A DNA stretch of 64,000 nucleotides from Io17-Chloro-G2 sp965226825 (GCA_965226825.1 CBDDED010000003.1:930001-994000); one strand, 5' to 3'. Shown: positions 1 to 9,940, counted from the stretch's first letter. The notes: generated by a model from the sequence alone, not told the origin. A program made the numbers and translations.

Positions 1-1826
1 TCCTCGAGCTGCAAATCGTTGATCATCAAGATCGAATACGGCCCGGTGTCGGCTCCGCCGAATCGTGTCACCTTGATGAAGTAGGTTCCGGCTTCCAAGG
101 TGGCGCGGACTGTGAATCCATGTACGCCGTAGAACGATTCGTCATAAAAGTTCGCCTGTATCGGGTTGCCGGAGCTGTTCAGCAACGACCCGTCGATGTC
201 CACGGTCTGACTGACGCCACGTACAAGAATGGACATTTCTTCGTCGGCAACGATGCGGAAATAGTCAGCGTCTGTTTCGGGATCGATTCTTCCACCCTCC
301 GCACGGTGCAGGGACAATGGCGTGGCATCAGCGATCGTATCGCCTGGCTCGGCTATGGTGTTCACATGCAGTGTGTACGGCCCGGGGTCACCATGCCGAG
401 GCCCGGTGACCTTGATGAAGTACGTTCCCGCTGCCAAATTGCTTCGCACAACGGCGTGGGAGTCTAGGGGCGGGAGATAACCGTAATCATTTCGGACAAT
501 CCGGACCCCATCGTTGTCGACCAACTCAAGAACCGAAGTGGGAATGGCCCCGGAAGTCCGGATCAAGATGTCGCTATCTTCCGACAAAGCAAGTCTGAAG
601 AAATCGGTATCGACATCGACGTCCTCGTCCACCAAGGCAAGCGTTGAGCTATCAGGGTCGATGTTGATGGCGTTGGACCGTGAACTGGTGTCACCTATGG
701 CCCTCACGTCAAGGATGTACTCCCCCGTAGCCTCCTCACTACTGGAAACCTTGATGTAGTAGGTCCCGGCCCCCGCGGCTCTCCAAATGACGAAGTTCCT
801 CGGTTCCTGCGGAAGATCACCGTCGTCGTTACTGTCCAGCTGACCCCCTCTGCTGTCCAGCAACTCTCCAACGGTATCGAGGTCGCCGGAGGTCCTGATC
901 AGAATGGTAGTGGCTTTGCTCAACACCAGCTTGAAGTAGTCGTCATCGTTGCCCGGGTCGATGGCGCCCCCCAACGGAGTCCCGAGCGTCAGGTTTGTGG
1001 CTGCGGCGGTCGTATCGCCGTGCTCGGCGGGCGTGCCGGTGGACGTAGCTGACCAGGCTCCGTCTGGGTCTGCCGCGGCGCGCACCTGCACGTCATAGCC
1101 AGTGCCGTTGGTAAGTCCAGCCAGCACCCCGTACAGGCTTCCAGATGTCCAGAACTTCTCCACGACCGTCCAGTTGGCGTCCACTGTCTCGTCTTCGCTG
1201 GTCTCGATGTGGCGCAGGTCGTAGGCATCAATTGCCGTTGTCGCGGCGACGGCAGGCTCGGCCCAGACGACGGTCAGCCCTCCGTCACCTGTGACGACTG
1301 ATGTGATCGCAGGGCCAGGAATCTGGGGTGTGCCGGTGGAGGTCCCCGACCACGCGCCGTCAGTTGTGGTAACCGTGCGCATCTGCACGTCGTATCCAAC
1401 GCCGTTGTCGAGGCCACTGAGCCCGTACTCGAGGTCGCCGGAGCCGGCCCAAACGTCCTCGACTTTGGTCCAGTTGCTGTCCACCGTTTCATCCGCGCTG
1501 GTCTCGATATGGCGCAGGTCGTAGGCGGTAATTCCCGTCACGCCCGTGGGCGCAGTCCATTCAATGGAGAGCTTGCCGTCGCCCGGAGTGACCGAGTTGA
1601 TGGTGGGAGGGGCAACTTGCACCTGGGCCAGGATGCCACCCGGCCCCAATGCGAGGCAGAGGCTGACAAAGATTGCGATCAGTGGTAGCCACGTCACCAG
1701 AAAGCGGCCACCGTGCGCGCGGTCACGAGGTGAGCGAGTGGACGCTACTATGGCATTTTGTACGCCGGGAGTAGCGACTATGGCCTCCGGGACCGGATGC
1801 GTGTTCAGGAAGTATGGAAGTGTCAA
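1..1826 (-). CDS. Large surface protein with two FN3 domains and PPC-like repeats (C-terminus outside window)
   Basis: The minus strand is open from a TTG at 1826 to the window edge, so the C-terminus is missing. A purine-rich RBS (AGGGAG) lies about 8 bases before the TTG. Residues 42-60 form one hydrophobic segment, consistent with a signal anchor or signal peptide. Two fibronectin type III-like units follow (about residues 72-250), sharing the phrases AYDLRHIETS and DVQ(M/V)R. At least three PPC-like beta-sandwich repeats come next, each with a D-x-D-x-F/Y-F-K/R strand and ending in GTY(Y/F)IKV. In known families this build is typical of secreted or cell-surface adhesins and enzyme appendages; no catalytic domain is visible in the part seen. 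The TTG overlaps the stop of a related fragment just upstream, which suggests co-transcription or a duplicated end. Confidence 0.8.
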   Translation of the reverse strand, partial: MTLPYFLNTHPVPEAIVATPGVQNAIVASTRSPRDRAHGGRFLVTWLPLIAIFVSLCLALGPGGILAQVQVAPPTINSVTPGDGKLSIEWTAPTGVTGITAYDLRHIETSADETVDSNWTKVEDVWAGSGDLEYGLSGLDNGVGYDVQMRTVTTTDGAWSGTSTGTPQIPGPAITSVVTGDGGLTVVWAEPAVAATTAIDAYDLRHIETSEDETVDANWTVVEKFWTSGSLYGVLAGLTNGTGYDVQVRAAADPDGAWSATSTGTPAEHGDTTAAATNLTLGTPLGGAIDPGNDDDYFKLVLSKATTILIRTSGDLDTVGELLDSRGGQLDSNDDGDLPQEPRNFVIWRAAGAGTYYIKVSSSEEATGEYILDVRAIGDTSSRSNAINIDPDSSTLALVDEDVDVDTDFFRLALSEDSDILIRTSGAIPTSVLELVDNDGVRIVRNDYGYLPPLDSHAVVRSNLAAGTYFIKVTGPRHGDPGPYTLHVNTIAEPGDTIADATPLSLHRAEGGRIDPETDADYFRIVADEEMSILVRGVSQTVDIDGSLLNSSGNPIQANFYDESFYGVHGFTVRATLEAGTYFIKVTRFGGADTGPYSILMINDLQLE

Positions 1827-2032
1827 GTGCCATCTCCCTTCATGATGTGCCGGGTTACGGTTTGACGGGGAGTTCCACAGCGATTAGGGCCCCTCGGTTG
1901 CCTCACCGACACGGTGTAGGTGCCGGTGCCAACCTCAGACTGGTTGTGCACCTCAATGTAGTAAGTGTTATCCCAATCGTCCAGTCCCTGTGCCGTCCTG
2001 TATTCGACCTTAGCGTCGCGGACGTTGACATT
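1823..2032 (-). pseudogene. C-terminal remnant of a PPC-like domain protein
   Basis: This open stretch of about 69 codons has no start of its own and is closed upstream by an in-frame TGA at 2033-2035. It contains DNTYYIEVHNQSEVGTGTY, which matches the last two strands of the PPC-like repeats in the neighbouring gene (GTYYIKV...GEYILDV). Its stop TGA shares bases with the TTG start of that gene. The simplest reading is the 3' end of a second copy of the surface-protein gene whose upstream part has been lost or frameshifted. A frameshifted join to sequence further upstream is possible, but no recognisable domain is seen there. Confidence 0.5.
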
Positions 2033-3011
2033 TCACCGGCCACCGCCGGCGTTGCCGGATTTACATGGTCTCGACATCCTGTAATCGGGAAGCTCAAACC
2101 CGGCCAGTTGCTGAGGTTCACAGCAGCGTTGCAATAGCGTTCTTTCAACGCTCCGCAGCCACCGCACCACGGCTAACCTGACCTTGGTAATGGGCGAGAC
2201 CAGACTGTCGGGCAGTACCGGTGGCAGCGGAGAGGGCCACCGCATCGGGCCCAATGTTGTCGCCAATCCTGCGGCCTATTTCAGTGCTGTTCGGCTCGGA
2301 CCGCTATGCCCCCTTGTTTTGCTAACGTCGGTTTTACTCCCGAAATCCCTCTACCCAACTAAGGTGTTCCGGCCCGATTTCGAGTGTCTCCCTCGTTCCT
2401 AAACGTAGACTCACCAGGTGGGCTATCCTCTATTGGGTAGAGCACACCAAGTTTTACATCCCGATCCAGTGATCCGATAGGTCAAGATGTACCAATTTGT
2501 CTTTGCCATCTGATCATTTACCGAACATCACTTCGCCTTTTTGAGTTGGTACATTTTGCTCTCGCAGCCGTTCAGCAATTGAGGAAAGTTGTCAGTGGTA
2601 ATGGTCAATACCGATGGGCAGTTATGGAAGGATGTATGCAATCTGGGGTTCCGCAGCTCATCCAAGTCCGTGACTTTGGACTGGGAACCTGGACATGCTC
2701 AAGGCTGATATGGGGGCGACAACGAATCGTTTTTCATTAGCCATCTGGACCGGTCTGCATGCCATTCCGTATGCCGCACGGGTCTTGGTCTGGGTTCGCG
2801 GGTTCGTCCGTTTTGTCAACGCCTTCGAGTTAGAGATACTCTGAACAAGGGGTGGCTCTGCCGGTCTTTTAGTTCTTGAGCCGGGATTCTTGTATGTGAG
2901 GCATTTCTTGCCCGGGCCACTGATGTCTTCGCTCTGTGATTTCGCCCGTGGGAGGGCTGTAGCGAGCCCGGAGGCGCCCTACTGAAGGGTTTGGGCCTGC
3001 TGGTCTCCACG
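2033..3011. other. Gene-poor stretch between the surface-protein locus and the IS5-type remnant
   Basis: No convincing gene is visible. Short open frames have no family resemblance and no good RBS. A 10-bp inverted repeat (CTCTACCCAA at 2349-2358, TTGGGTAGAG at 2433-2442) flanks a segment containing TTCCGGCCCGATTTCGAG, which resembles the ends of IS1182-type elements elsewhere in the window. This may be decayed mobile-element sequence. Confidence 0.35.
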
Positions 3012-3961
3012 TCAGCCCGCCAGTTGACCCTCCGTTGTCATCGGGTTGCCCAGCCCCAGCAACAATGCCAGCCGCTGCTTGTTCTTCGCCAATCCCCGGT
3101 AGCGCACTTTCCAATAATCGAATATCAGCTTCACCTTCAGGAAGGGATGCTCCACCTTGGCCCTCACCGACGCCTTCTCCTTCTCCGCCACCGCCTCCTC
3201 GCTTCCCGGCTCCAGTTTCCGGCGTTGCCCCGGTCGCATCGCTACCTGCCAGTCCACCTCCAGCCCCAGGTTTTCCGCCCGTTTGTGAACCCCCTGATAC
3301 CCGGCGTCGCACCACACCATGGTCTCCCCGCCGTGCAACAGATGGTGAGCCTCGGTGATGTCATGCGCGTTGGCCGCCGTGGTGGTCATGCTATGCACCA
3401 AGCCCGTGTCCGCGTCCACTCCGATGTGAATCTTGATCCCGAAATGCCACTCATTCCCCTTCTTGGTCTGATGCATCTCCGGGTCCCGTTCCCTGGAGTG
3501 GTTCTTGGTGGACGACGGAGCCTCGATGATACTGGCGTCTACGATGGTTCCCTCCCGCAGCCGCAGTCCCTGCGACTCCAGGTGGGCGTTGATCTCCTGC
3601 AACAGGCCCTCTCCCAGGCTGTGCCTTTCCAGGAGGTGGCGGAATTGAGAATGGTGGTCTCGTCAGGCAGGGCCTCGGACAGTTTCAGACCAACGAACCG
3701 GCGCACCGATTCGGCCTCGAAGAGCAGGTCCTCCACGCCTGGGTCGCTGAGATTGTAGAAGAGTTGCACACAGTGAATCCGCAGCATCACGGCCAGCGGA
3801 AAGGGCCGGCGGTCCTTTCCGGCCTTGGGGTACACGGGCCTGATTCGCTCTTCCAGACGCTGCCAGGGGACCAGGCAGTCCATCCGTTCCAGGAACAGCT
3901 ACCGGAGGGTCTTCCGCTTCTTGCCCTGAAATTCCAGTTTGGCAAATGTCGGCTGGTCCAT
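3012..3961 (-). pseudogene. IS5-type transposase, inactivated by a stop and a frameshift
   Basis: The start is ATG at 3961 (MDQPTFAKLEFQGKKRKTLR), followed at once by an in-frame TAG where a GAG is expected; reading resumes in the same frame. The N-terminal part runs to ALPDETTILN. There a base is missing from AATTTCC near 3637, and the DDE part continues in another frame from LLQEINAHLESQGLRLREGT. It includes GTIVDASIIEAPSSTKN (first Asp), MVWCDAGYQGVHKRAE (second Asp) and a KVEHPFLKVK region with the Glu. Order and motifs are those of IS5-group transposases of about 320 aa. No clear terminal inverted repeats could be assigned. The two lesions make an active enzyme unlikely unless one is a sequencing error. 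Confidence 0.85.
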
Positions 3962-4168
3962 CACAACCTACCCCCAACAGGCATCGGCTTATTCAGCAGT
4001 ACTATGCCACATCGCCGCAGACTTGTTCAGAGCATCCGTAGGGCTGTGGCCAATGAACCGCCCTGTGAACATCCGCCCAATCCCTTCAGTGCTTGGACCA
4101 TGCTTGGGAAAGCGGGGAATCCACAAAGGCCCCGCCCCGCGTCTTAGGTGGGCGGGAAAGTAGCAGGA

Positions 4169-4366
4169 TTAGTCTTCCATCCCCATCAACCGCCGCATAC
4201 GACGTTCGGCGCGCCGGTGTGACACGTTGGATAATCCAGCAATCACGAGGAAAAGGACTCCGATTGAGGCAAGCCATTGTAGTGCAAACGGGCTGGGGAT
4301 GGATATTAAACCCACGATTAGGAGAAAGCCTCCGGTGTAGAGGAAAAACTTGGTGGTTGTGCTCAT
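4169..4366 (-). CDS. Small two-helix membrane protein (65 aa)
   Basis: The ATG at 4366 is preceded by AAGGGGG with 7 bases of spacing, which decides the start; a longer upstream frame exists but has no RBS. The product begins MSTTTKFFLYTGGFLLIVG. It has two hydrophobic segments (about residues 7-24 and 29-46) and ends in a short Arg-rich cytoplasmic-type tail (SHRRAERRMRRLMGMED). I do not recognise a family with known function. The gene stands alone between transposase remnants. Its upstream region contains a nested palindrome (4420-4480) that could act on its mRNA or its promoter. Confidence 0.6.
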   Translation of the reverse strand: MSTTTKFFLYTGGFLLIVGLISIPSPFALQWLASIGVLFLVIAGLSNVSHRRAERRMRRLMGMED

Positions 4367-4419
4367 GTTGGAACCCCCTTGCAGCTTCGGATGTGTGGCA
4401 CTCGCTGAAGCGACCAACG

Positions 4420-4480
4420 CCCTACGTATGCGACAAGGGGGCACGAGAACGTGCCCTTACATCACGACAAATACGTAGGG
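4420..4480. promoter_or_regulatory. Nested palindrome upstream of the small membrane protein gene
   Basis: The outer arms are perfect 10-mers, CCCTACGTAT (4420-4429) and ATACGTAGGG (4471-4480). Inside them a second hairpin pairs AAGGGGGCACG (4435-4445) with CGTGCCCTT (4450-4458) across an AGAA loop, with two extra Gs in the left arm. The structure lies 54-114 bases upstream of the minus-strand ATG at 4366. It could be a leader hairpin, an operator, or a decayed element end; sequence alone cannot decide. Confidence 0.45.
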
Positions 4481-4607
4481 TCCTGCACCAATGGGTTGGG
4501 GTCACTTCAGCAAGCGGAGTACACCACAAGGGGCGTGGAGCTGAGGCGCTGTAGAATTGTATGGGGAACTTCAGCCCCGCGTCCCGTTAGGTACAGGGCT
4601 CGACCGA

Positions 4608-4643
4608 CCGCCCTTGGGTGGAAACGCCGAGGGGCGGTTTTTT
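4608..4643 (+). terminator. Intrinsic terminator-like hairpin
   Basis: CCGCCC (4608-4613) can pair with GGGCGG (4633-4638), with partial extension into the loop, and is followed by a run of six T. On the plus strand this is a classical intrinsic terminator shape, yet no clear plus-strand gene lies upstream. It may have come with degraded mobile DNA. Confidence 0.45.
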
Positions 4644-4729
4644 GTCGTCAGTACCATCTGGGTCAGTGTTTCTTGGTCCTCTGGATACGCTTCTGCTGCC
4701 GGGCCCCTTGGGTAACCAGATATATAATT

Positions 4730-5395
4730 CGCGAGCAGAGGGCCAGGAACGACGTTGCTCCGATCGCCCGCCTGTACCGGAAGATCGGGCAACTGAAGGT
4801 GGATCGGGATTTCTTGGTGGAGATCCCCGGTTCATAAACCTCGGCCGGCGGTGGTAGGTGGTGAACTGGGGACGCCGGTCATTGTCCATCGCCCGCCAGT
4901 GCGTCCAGCTGAGCATGAACAGTCCCAGCCTCTACTACCGTCCCAAGGCGGCCTCAGAAGAGGACCTGCCCCTGATGGGCGAGATTGACCGGCGGTACCT
5001 GGAGGCCCCCTTATACGGGTCCCGACGGATGAAGCCCTGGCTTGAGAGGAGGGTACGGTCAGCAGGAATCGGGTGTAACGGCTGATGCGCATCATGGGGT
5101 TGCGAGCCATCTACCGGAGTCCTGGCACTAGCCGACCGGCGCCGGGGGCTAAAGTCATCCGTACCTGTTGAGGAATGCCGAAATCACCCGGACCAATCAG
5201 GTGTGGGCGGCCGACATGACCCACCTGCCCATCGACCGGGGAATTCGTCTACCCAGTGGCAGTCATAGACTGGCACAGCTGGTACGTGGTGGCATGTCGG
5301 CTTGCCCAACACCCTAGAAGCCGGCATCTGCGCAGAGGGGCTCAACGAGGCGCTGGGCCGCGGCAGGCCGTGGGTGTTCAACACCGATAAATTCC
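4730..5395 (+). pseudogene. IS3-type transposase remnant (end of OrfA, broken OrfB)
   Basis: The end of OrfA is recognisable as IARLYRKIGQLKVDRDFL (about 4762-4820). OrfB then begins near 4858 with LSIARQCVQLSMNSPSLYYR and EIDRRYLEAPLYGSRRMKPWL. The remainder is split over several frames: LMRIMGLRAIYR, then a VYPVAVIDWHSWYVVACRL core typical of the rve (DDE) domain, then NTLEAGICAEGLNEALGRGR and VFNTD, where similarity stops. At least three frame changes and in-frame stops are present and the third catalytic acidic residue is missing. This is a dead fragment. Typical IS3 OrfB proteins are about 270-300 aa. Confidence 0.8.
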
Positions 5396-5490
5396 CACAT
5401 GTGGTCCACTTTACTGGGTTTGTAGAAAAAGCCTGGCTTGTACATCCGCCGGGCCTCTTTGGGGAGAATGTTTTCAGAGCAGCCAGCTTT

Positions 5491-6431
5491 CTACCGGCAA
5501 CCGCCTTCGATAAGCGCCTCCGCTATTTCGCGATCGAGTTGCTCCCTCTCTGCTTGCAGGTTCTCCCACACCTGTACGAATATGGGTTCCTCTCCCGATT
5601 CCGCCCACTGAGGTAATACGCTGCAACGGCCTCGTGATACTCGCTCAATCCCGTCGGCGGCGGTTCCAGCAGTTCAAGACTGGCAAATACCATTGCGGGT
5701 AACTGGTCGCGGTTGCTTATTCGAAGCAACTTCGCGTCGAGTTCTCCGCACCGGAGGATGTATTCTTCGACTGATAACGGTTGGTCGGATTTCCACAATT
5801 TCGGGTAATTGTCCTCAGAATCAGGAACAAACATGAACGAACGGCCAGCCCTGTCGCAGATATCGCGGTGGAGTCCATTGCCCTCGCTCCCAACGCAAGT
5901 AACGGCCCAGGTGTAATCGCCTCGCTCCATGTACGCACTCAAACTTCTTTCGGCCCCGTAACTCCATACACGCACTAGGTCCTCAAAAACGGCTGGGCCA
6001 CCGGATAACGTGCCGTCCCACCGCTTCACCTCTTGGTAGTGGTCGGAATTATCGACCACCAATGCGGCCCAAACGTCCCAGAGGTCCTCTGTCCACCGAG
6101 GTGTCCGTGATATGGTGGCCCTCGGCAGGGATGTCAAACCGCTCATAGGTCCTATAGGTTGGCCGGTGCCGTCCGGTCCCTCCCCGGGAAAGGATTGCGT
6201 CCTAGGTTCTCCGTCACCCGGTTTATTGGTTACTGCGAGCAGTATGCCTGGGCCGCCGGAAAGGTCTACTATTTCCCAGGATTCCGGTACTGTGACCGTA
6301 ACATTACCATCGGGTATAGGCAGGCCGTATTCCCAAGTCACAGTCTTGAACGGTGGCCCACTTGCGGCGCATGAAATGGTCAACGAGAGAACTGCAAAGG
6401 TTAGGACATAGAAGCGTAATCGAATCTTCAA
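5491..6431 (-). CDS. Putative lipoprotein of unknown function, frameshifted near its C-terminus
   Basis: The preferred start is TTG at 6431 (MKIRLRFYVLTFAVLSLTISC), which has a GAGG RBS 6 bases upstream; a GTG at 6476 is the longer option. LTISC is a lipobox, so Cys is the likely lipidated residue. The mature part is soluble and rich in Trp and acidic residues; I recognise no domain. As written, the frame ends at 5523 with an unnatural Arg/Ser-rich tail. Adding one G to the GGG run near 5609-5612 restores a tail that reads EEPIFVQVWENLQAEREQLD and continues as a helix to a stop at 5491. A one-base deletion or a sequencing error is therefore likely. The gene sits between transposase remnants and may be cargo. 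Confidence 0.6.
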
Positions 6432-6548
6432 AAGGTCCTCTGCTACCAGGAATTTAGCCGCGTCGGTGATAGTCACCGACAGTTAGCAAACCGCCGGGCA
6501 CTTCGCCGGAGCCTCTCGTAAGGATGTTGTACTTGAGGCACATGGTTT

Positions 6549-7164
6549 TTAAGGCTGGGAATCGGTGTCCACCACAATCGCCGCCTTGTGTCCGTCGAAC
6601 CGCCGGCTGCTGCTCTTGTGGCCGTGGCGCATCTCCGGGTCGTGCACCGACATCATGCGGTCCCGGCTCACCCCATCCCTGAGGCTCACTCCGTCATCAC
6701 TGCGTTCCACGTCCTGGAGCAGCAACTGCCCCAGCAGTTCCGCCGCGGCCACAATCCGCTGACGCTCAGCGCTGTCCTCGGGCAATTCCCCCTGCGCCTG
6801 ACGCGATAATTCCAACAACCGGTCTGCGTCAGCAACAATCCCGGCCAGCAGCGCCGCCCGCGCCTGCCGGTCGGACCAGTCGATGGCCGCTTCGCCCTTG
6901 ACGCTGGAGCCCAGGTATCGATGGTATCCCTGACTCTTCGCCCATTGTCCGACGTTGATTCCCTTCAACTGTGCCAGCGCTCGCGCCAGTTTGACGATCC
7001 CGTCCGCCAACAGATTGTATGTGTCCTTCACCGCGCCACGCCCCAGGATGTTGGTCGTGTCCAGCGCCAACCGCATCCCGCGCCCTTTCAGATACCCCGA
7101 CTCCCGGGCCAGCCGCAGGCTTGACTCGAACACCTCCCGCACCTTGTCGTGCAGGATCAACTGG
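6549..7164 (-). pseudogene. IS1182-type transposase, central part (3' fragment of a split gene)
   Basis: The reading frame enters from the IS21-type insertion as QLILHDKVREVFESSLRLA and continues through MRLALDTTNILGRGAVKDTY, a signature of the second IS1182 transposase group. It stops at 6549 after AAIVVDTDSQP, so the last 150 or so residues of the family length are missing. The matching N-terminal part lies at 9553-9887, on the far side of the IS21-type element, and joins in frame once one copy of the GCGCG duplication is removed. Confidence 0.85.
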
Positions 7165-7218
7165 GCGCGTGTTCAGCGTCAACTACTTCTGCCGGTTCCG
7201 TCAATTATTCTTGCCGGT

Positions 7219-7981
7219 TCACCTCCTGTTTCTGACCCCGCTGTTGAGCCACTCCCGTCCTGTACTGGGGACGTCGAATTCCAGGATGACCGAGTGGTGG
7301 ACCACCCGGTCGATGGCCGCCGCGGTTGCCATTGGGTTGGCGAAGATGTGCTCCCACTGGGAGAAGACCAGATTAGATGTGATGCCCAGGGAGCGACGCT
7401 CGTAGCGTTCGGCGATGAGCGTGAAGAGCACCTCGGATTCCTCTGCACCCTGGGGCAGGTAGCCCAGGTCGTCCAGAAGCAGGAAGTCGTAGTTGTCGAG
7501 CTTGCGTAGTTGTCGTGGCAGCGTCAGGTCCCGCTTGGCCGCCAAGAGGTCCTGTACCAACCGGTAGGCCGGGGCGAAGAGCACCGACCTGCCCGATTCC
7601 ACCAGCCGGTGGCCCACGGCGCACAGTGCGTGTGTTTTCCCGGTGCCGGGCAGTCCGAAAGCCAGGACGTTGACGCCACGCTCAACGAAGTTGCCGTCGG
7701 CCAGTTCCCCCAGTTGCTGTTGCAGGCTTAGCCGCACCCGGTTGTGCTCGAAGGTCTCCCAGGTCTTGCCCGAGGGCAGCCTGGACTCCTTGCGGAGTTT
7801 GTTGATCCGTCGCTGCCTTCTATCCTCGGCCTCCTGCTCCAGCACTTCCAGGAGGGTCTCCAGGGCGTCGCCGTGGCCGGCGGCGGTGAGGCGGGCCACC
7901 GACTGCCCCCCCCATGGTGGGCAGCCGGAATTGGTGGCACAACTCACCGATCCGGACCTGAATGGCGTTGGCGTCCATCAT
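7219..7981 (-). pseudogene. istB: IstB-like ATPase helper of IS21, frameshifted at a G-run
   Basis: The start is ATG at 7981, overlapping the istA stop as ATGA. The N-terminus MMDANAIQVRIGELCHQFRL is followed by an 8-base C-run on the plus strand (7912-7919). One base too many shifts the frame; with seven bases the frame continues as MGGQSVARLTAAGHGD. Downstream the protein has Walker A GLPGTGKTH, Walker B FLLLDDLG and a sensor-like ITSNLVFSQW segment, matching DnaA/DnaC-related IstB helpers of about 250 aa. The family protein targets and activates the IstA integrase. Confidence 0.85.
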
Positions 7982-9501
7982 CGGGCCACCCCCACCAGCA
8001 AGCTGTCGTAGACCCTGAGGTCAGGCATGCTGGGCAGGCTCAGCACCGGCCCCCGCGGTGGAGCCGGGCTGGCCAACTCCTTGACCGTGCCGTAGTCGAA
8101 GGGATCACCGGCCTCCAGCAGCAGGGCCAGGGCGCTGTCCACCGTGGACTCCATAGTTGTCGCCGAAAGGTGCAGGATGCGCACGTACTCCACGTCGGCC
8201 CGTTCGCCTCGCCACCTCTTCAGGGCGTCGTAGGAGAGCCGGAAGGTCATGGTGGGAAACATCTGCTCCCGGAAGCGGTAGCGGGCGAAGGCCCCTGGCT
8301 TACGGACCAGGGAGCCGATGATGTGGCGGTAGTCGACCCGGGCCTCCCGTTCGCCTCTGACACGTTCCATCCGTTCCACCAGGTGGTCCTTGTAGTACAC
8401 TTCCAGGTGTTCGGGTACAGCCGGATCTGCACCTCCTTCCCGATGAGACGGGAGGGTTACGGTGTAGGTGCGGCCAACTGCCTGGATGGTGCTCCACTTG
8501 CGCACCCTGGCCCGGTAGTTGACGTACTCCGGCACCGGGGCTGGCGGCAGGAGTTGCAGATGAGGGCGATCCTGCTCCAGCTTCCCCCATACCAGCCGGT
8601 TGCGCCGGTCAACCACCTTTCTGACGAAGCCCAGGTAGTCATCGGCTGAATCGAAGTCCCGGCTGCCCCGCAGCATGAGGGCCTGGTCCAGGGCGTCCTT
8701 CAGCCGGTAGTGGGCCTGCTCGGCGACGCCGTTTTCGTGGGATTCCCCGGAATTGATCAGTGTGGAGCATAGGCCGTAGTGGTCCAGAAGTTCGGCAAAG
8801 CTGTCGTTGAGGGCCAGGCCGCGGCTGCGCTTTATCTCATGGGTGAGGGCCGAGGTGTTGTCGGAGCGGATCACCAGAGGCGCGCCGCCCAAGGCCCACA
8901 GGGCCTTCTGGAGTCCCTGCTTCAGGGCCAGGAAGGTCTCGCCGGCAACCACCTCGGCGTAGCGCCAGCCCGAATGACTCAGCACAAACTGGAACAGCAG
9001 GTGCCGGTAGGGTCTGCCTCCGATGGTGACTCCCAGGGAGTTGCAGTGGGTGAAGTCGATCTGAGCCTCGCGGCCCGGTGGATGCTCCTGGGGGAAGTAG
9101 ACCTCCTGATCCGGACCGTTGAGAGCTCGCCAGTCCTGTAATCGTCGCTGCAGGGTGCGGAGTTGGGAGGCGCTGAAGCGGCCGGGAAATTTCTCTTCCA
9201 ACCATTCGATAATTGTCGTTGCCCTGAGCCGGCCGGCGGCCTCGCCTTCAAGCAAGGGCAGGATCTCCTCCTCCCACACTCCGTCGAAGGGATCGGGCCG
9301 GGTGCGTCACCAGCGATCTTGCCCTGTCTCCGACGGTAAGGGTCCACACTGCCACTTGCGCGCTGACCGCACACTCATTCCGGCCATGGCCGCCGATGTC
9401 TGCTGTGTCTTTCTTTCCATTCGTCTCTGCCTCAGTAAAACAACTTGCTGGTCTGTAACCACTCCGGCACCTCCCATCCAGTACCGGATGATCACCTTCA
9501 T
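7978..9501 (-). pseudogene. istA: IstA-like transposase of IS21, interrupted by one in-frame TGA
   Basis: The start is ATG at 9501 (MKVIIRYWMGGAG). An N-terminal helix-turn-helix region with SVRSARKWQ follows. A TGA near 9309-9311 falls in PSETGQDRW*RTRPDPFDG, most simply a TGG to TGA change, and the frame then stays open for more than 430 codons. The catalytic core shows REAQIDFTHCNSLG (first Asp), LVIRSDNTSALTHEI (second Asp) and SGESHENGVAEQAHYRLKD (Glu), as in retroviral-type IstA integrases of about 500 aa. Its stop overlaps the istB start. Confidence 0.85.
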
Positions 9502-9552
9502 TGACCGGCAAAACTAGTTGTCGCTACCGGAAAAGTTAATTGTCGTTAATCA

Positions 9553-9887
9553 GCGCGGAATACCTGCAGCGTGCTCTTGGCGAAGGGCCGGTCCTCCACC
9601 TCAATCCCCAGGGCTACTTTCCAGCGGAGGTCAAAGTCGGCCCGAGCCTTGGCCTCGGCGTCGCTGACCTTGTCGTGGGACTGGAGCAGCAGCGCCGTCG
9701 CCAGCAGGCTGGGCGGCACGCTGTCCCGGCCGTTGTCGGGGTATTAGAATTCGGCGAACTCGGCGTCTCGGAACAGCCGGCCCCGCAGCGACGCGAGGAG
9801 ACCATAGAAGCTTTCCCGCCCCACGTGATCCAGATACAGCCGGTCCGCTTCCCAAAGTCCCCTCTGGTCCGAACGCTCTCCCAACAT
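9553..9887 (-). pseudogene. IS1182-type transposase, N-terminal part (5' fragment of a split gene)
   Basis: From ATG at 9887 the frame reads MLGERSDQRGLWEADRLYLD and ends in AKSTLQVFRA, where the IS21-type element interrupts it. The sequence has the DUF772-like N-terminal domain of IS1182 transposases (SVPPSLLATALLLQSHDKVS). An in-frame TAA (9744-9746) lies before YPDNGRDS, where the family has a sense codon, so the gene was probably damaged independently of the insertion. Confidence 0.85.
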
Positions 9888-9940
9888 TCTCCGCCCTCGC
9901 TACGCTTGTTGACCCCGAGTATAGCCGCTTACCCGGCCAC

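Larger units (their letters stand above)
7170..9552 (-). mobile_element. IS21-type insertion sequence, 2383 bp, with 5-bp target duplication
   Basis: Both ends start with TG and resemble each other (left TGTTCAGCGTCAACTACTTC, right reverse complement TGATTAACGACAATTAACTT). Each end carries two subterminal copies of a repeat ending in TTGCCGG or close to it, as IS21 elements do. The element is flanked by GCGCG at 7165-7169 and 9553-9557. It is inserted inside an IS1182-type transposase gene whose two halves remain on either side. It encodes istA and istB on the minus strand; both carry inactivating lesions. Confidence 0.9.

Noticed and set aside
2546..2740. 64-codon frame in the gene-poor stretch
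   Set aside because: No RBS or family resemblance; expected by chance.
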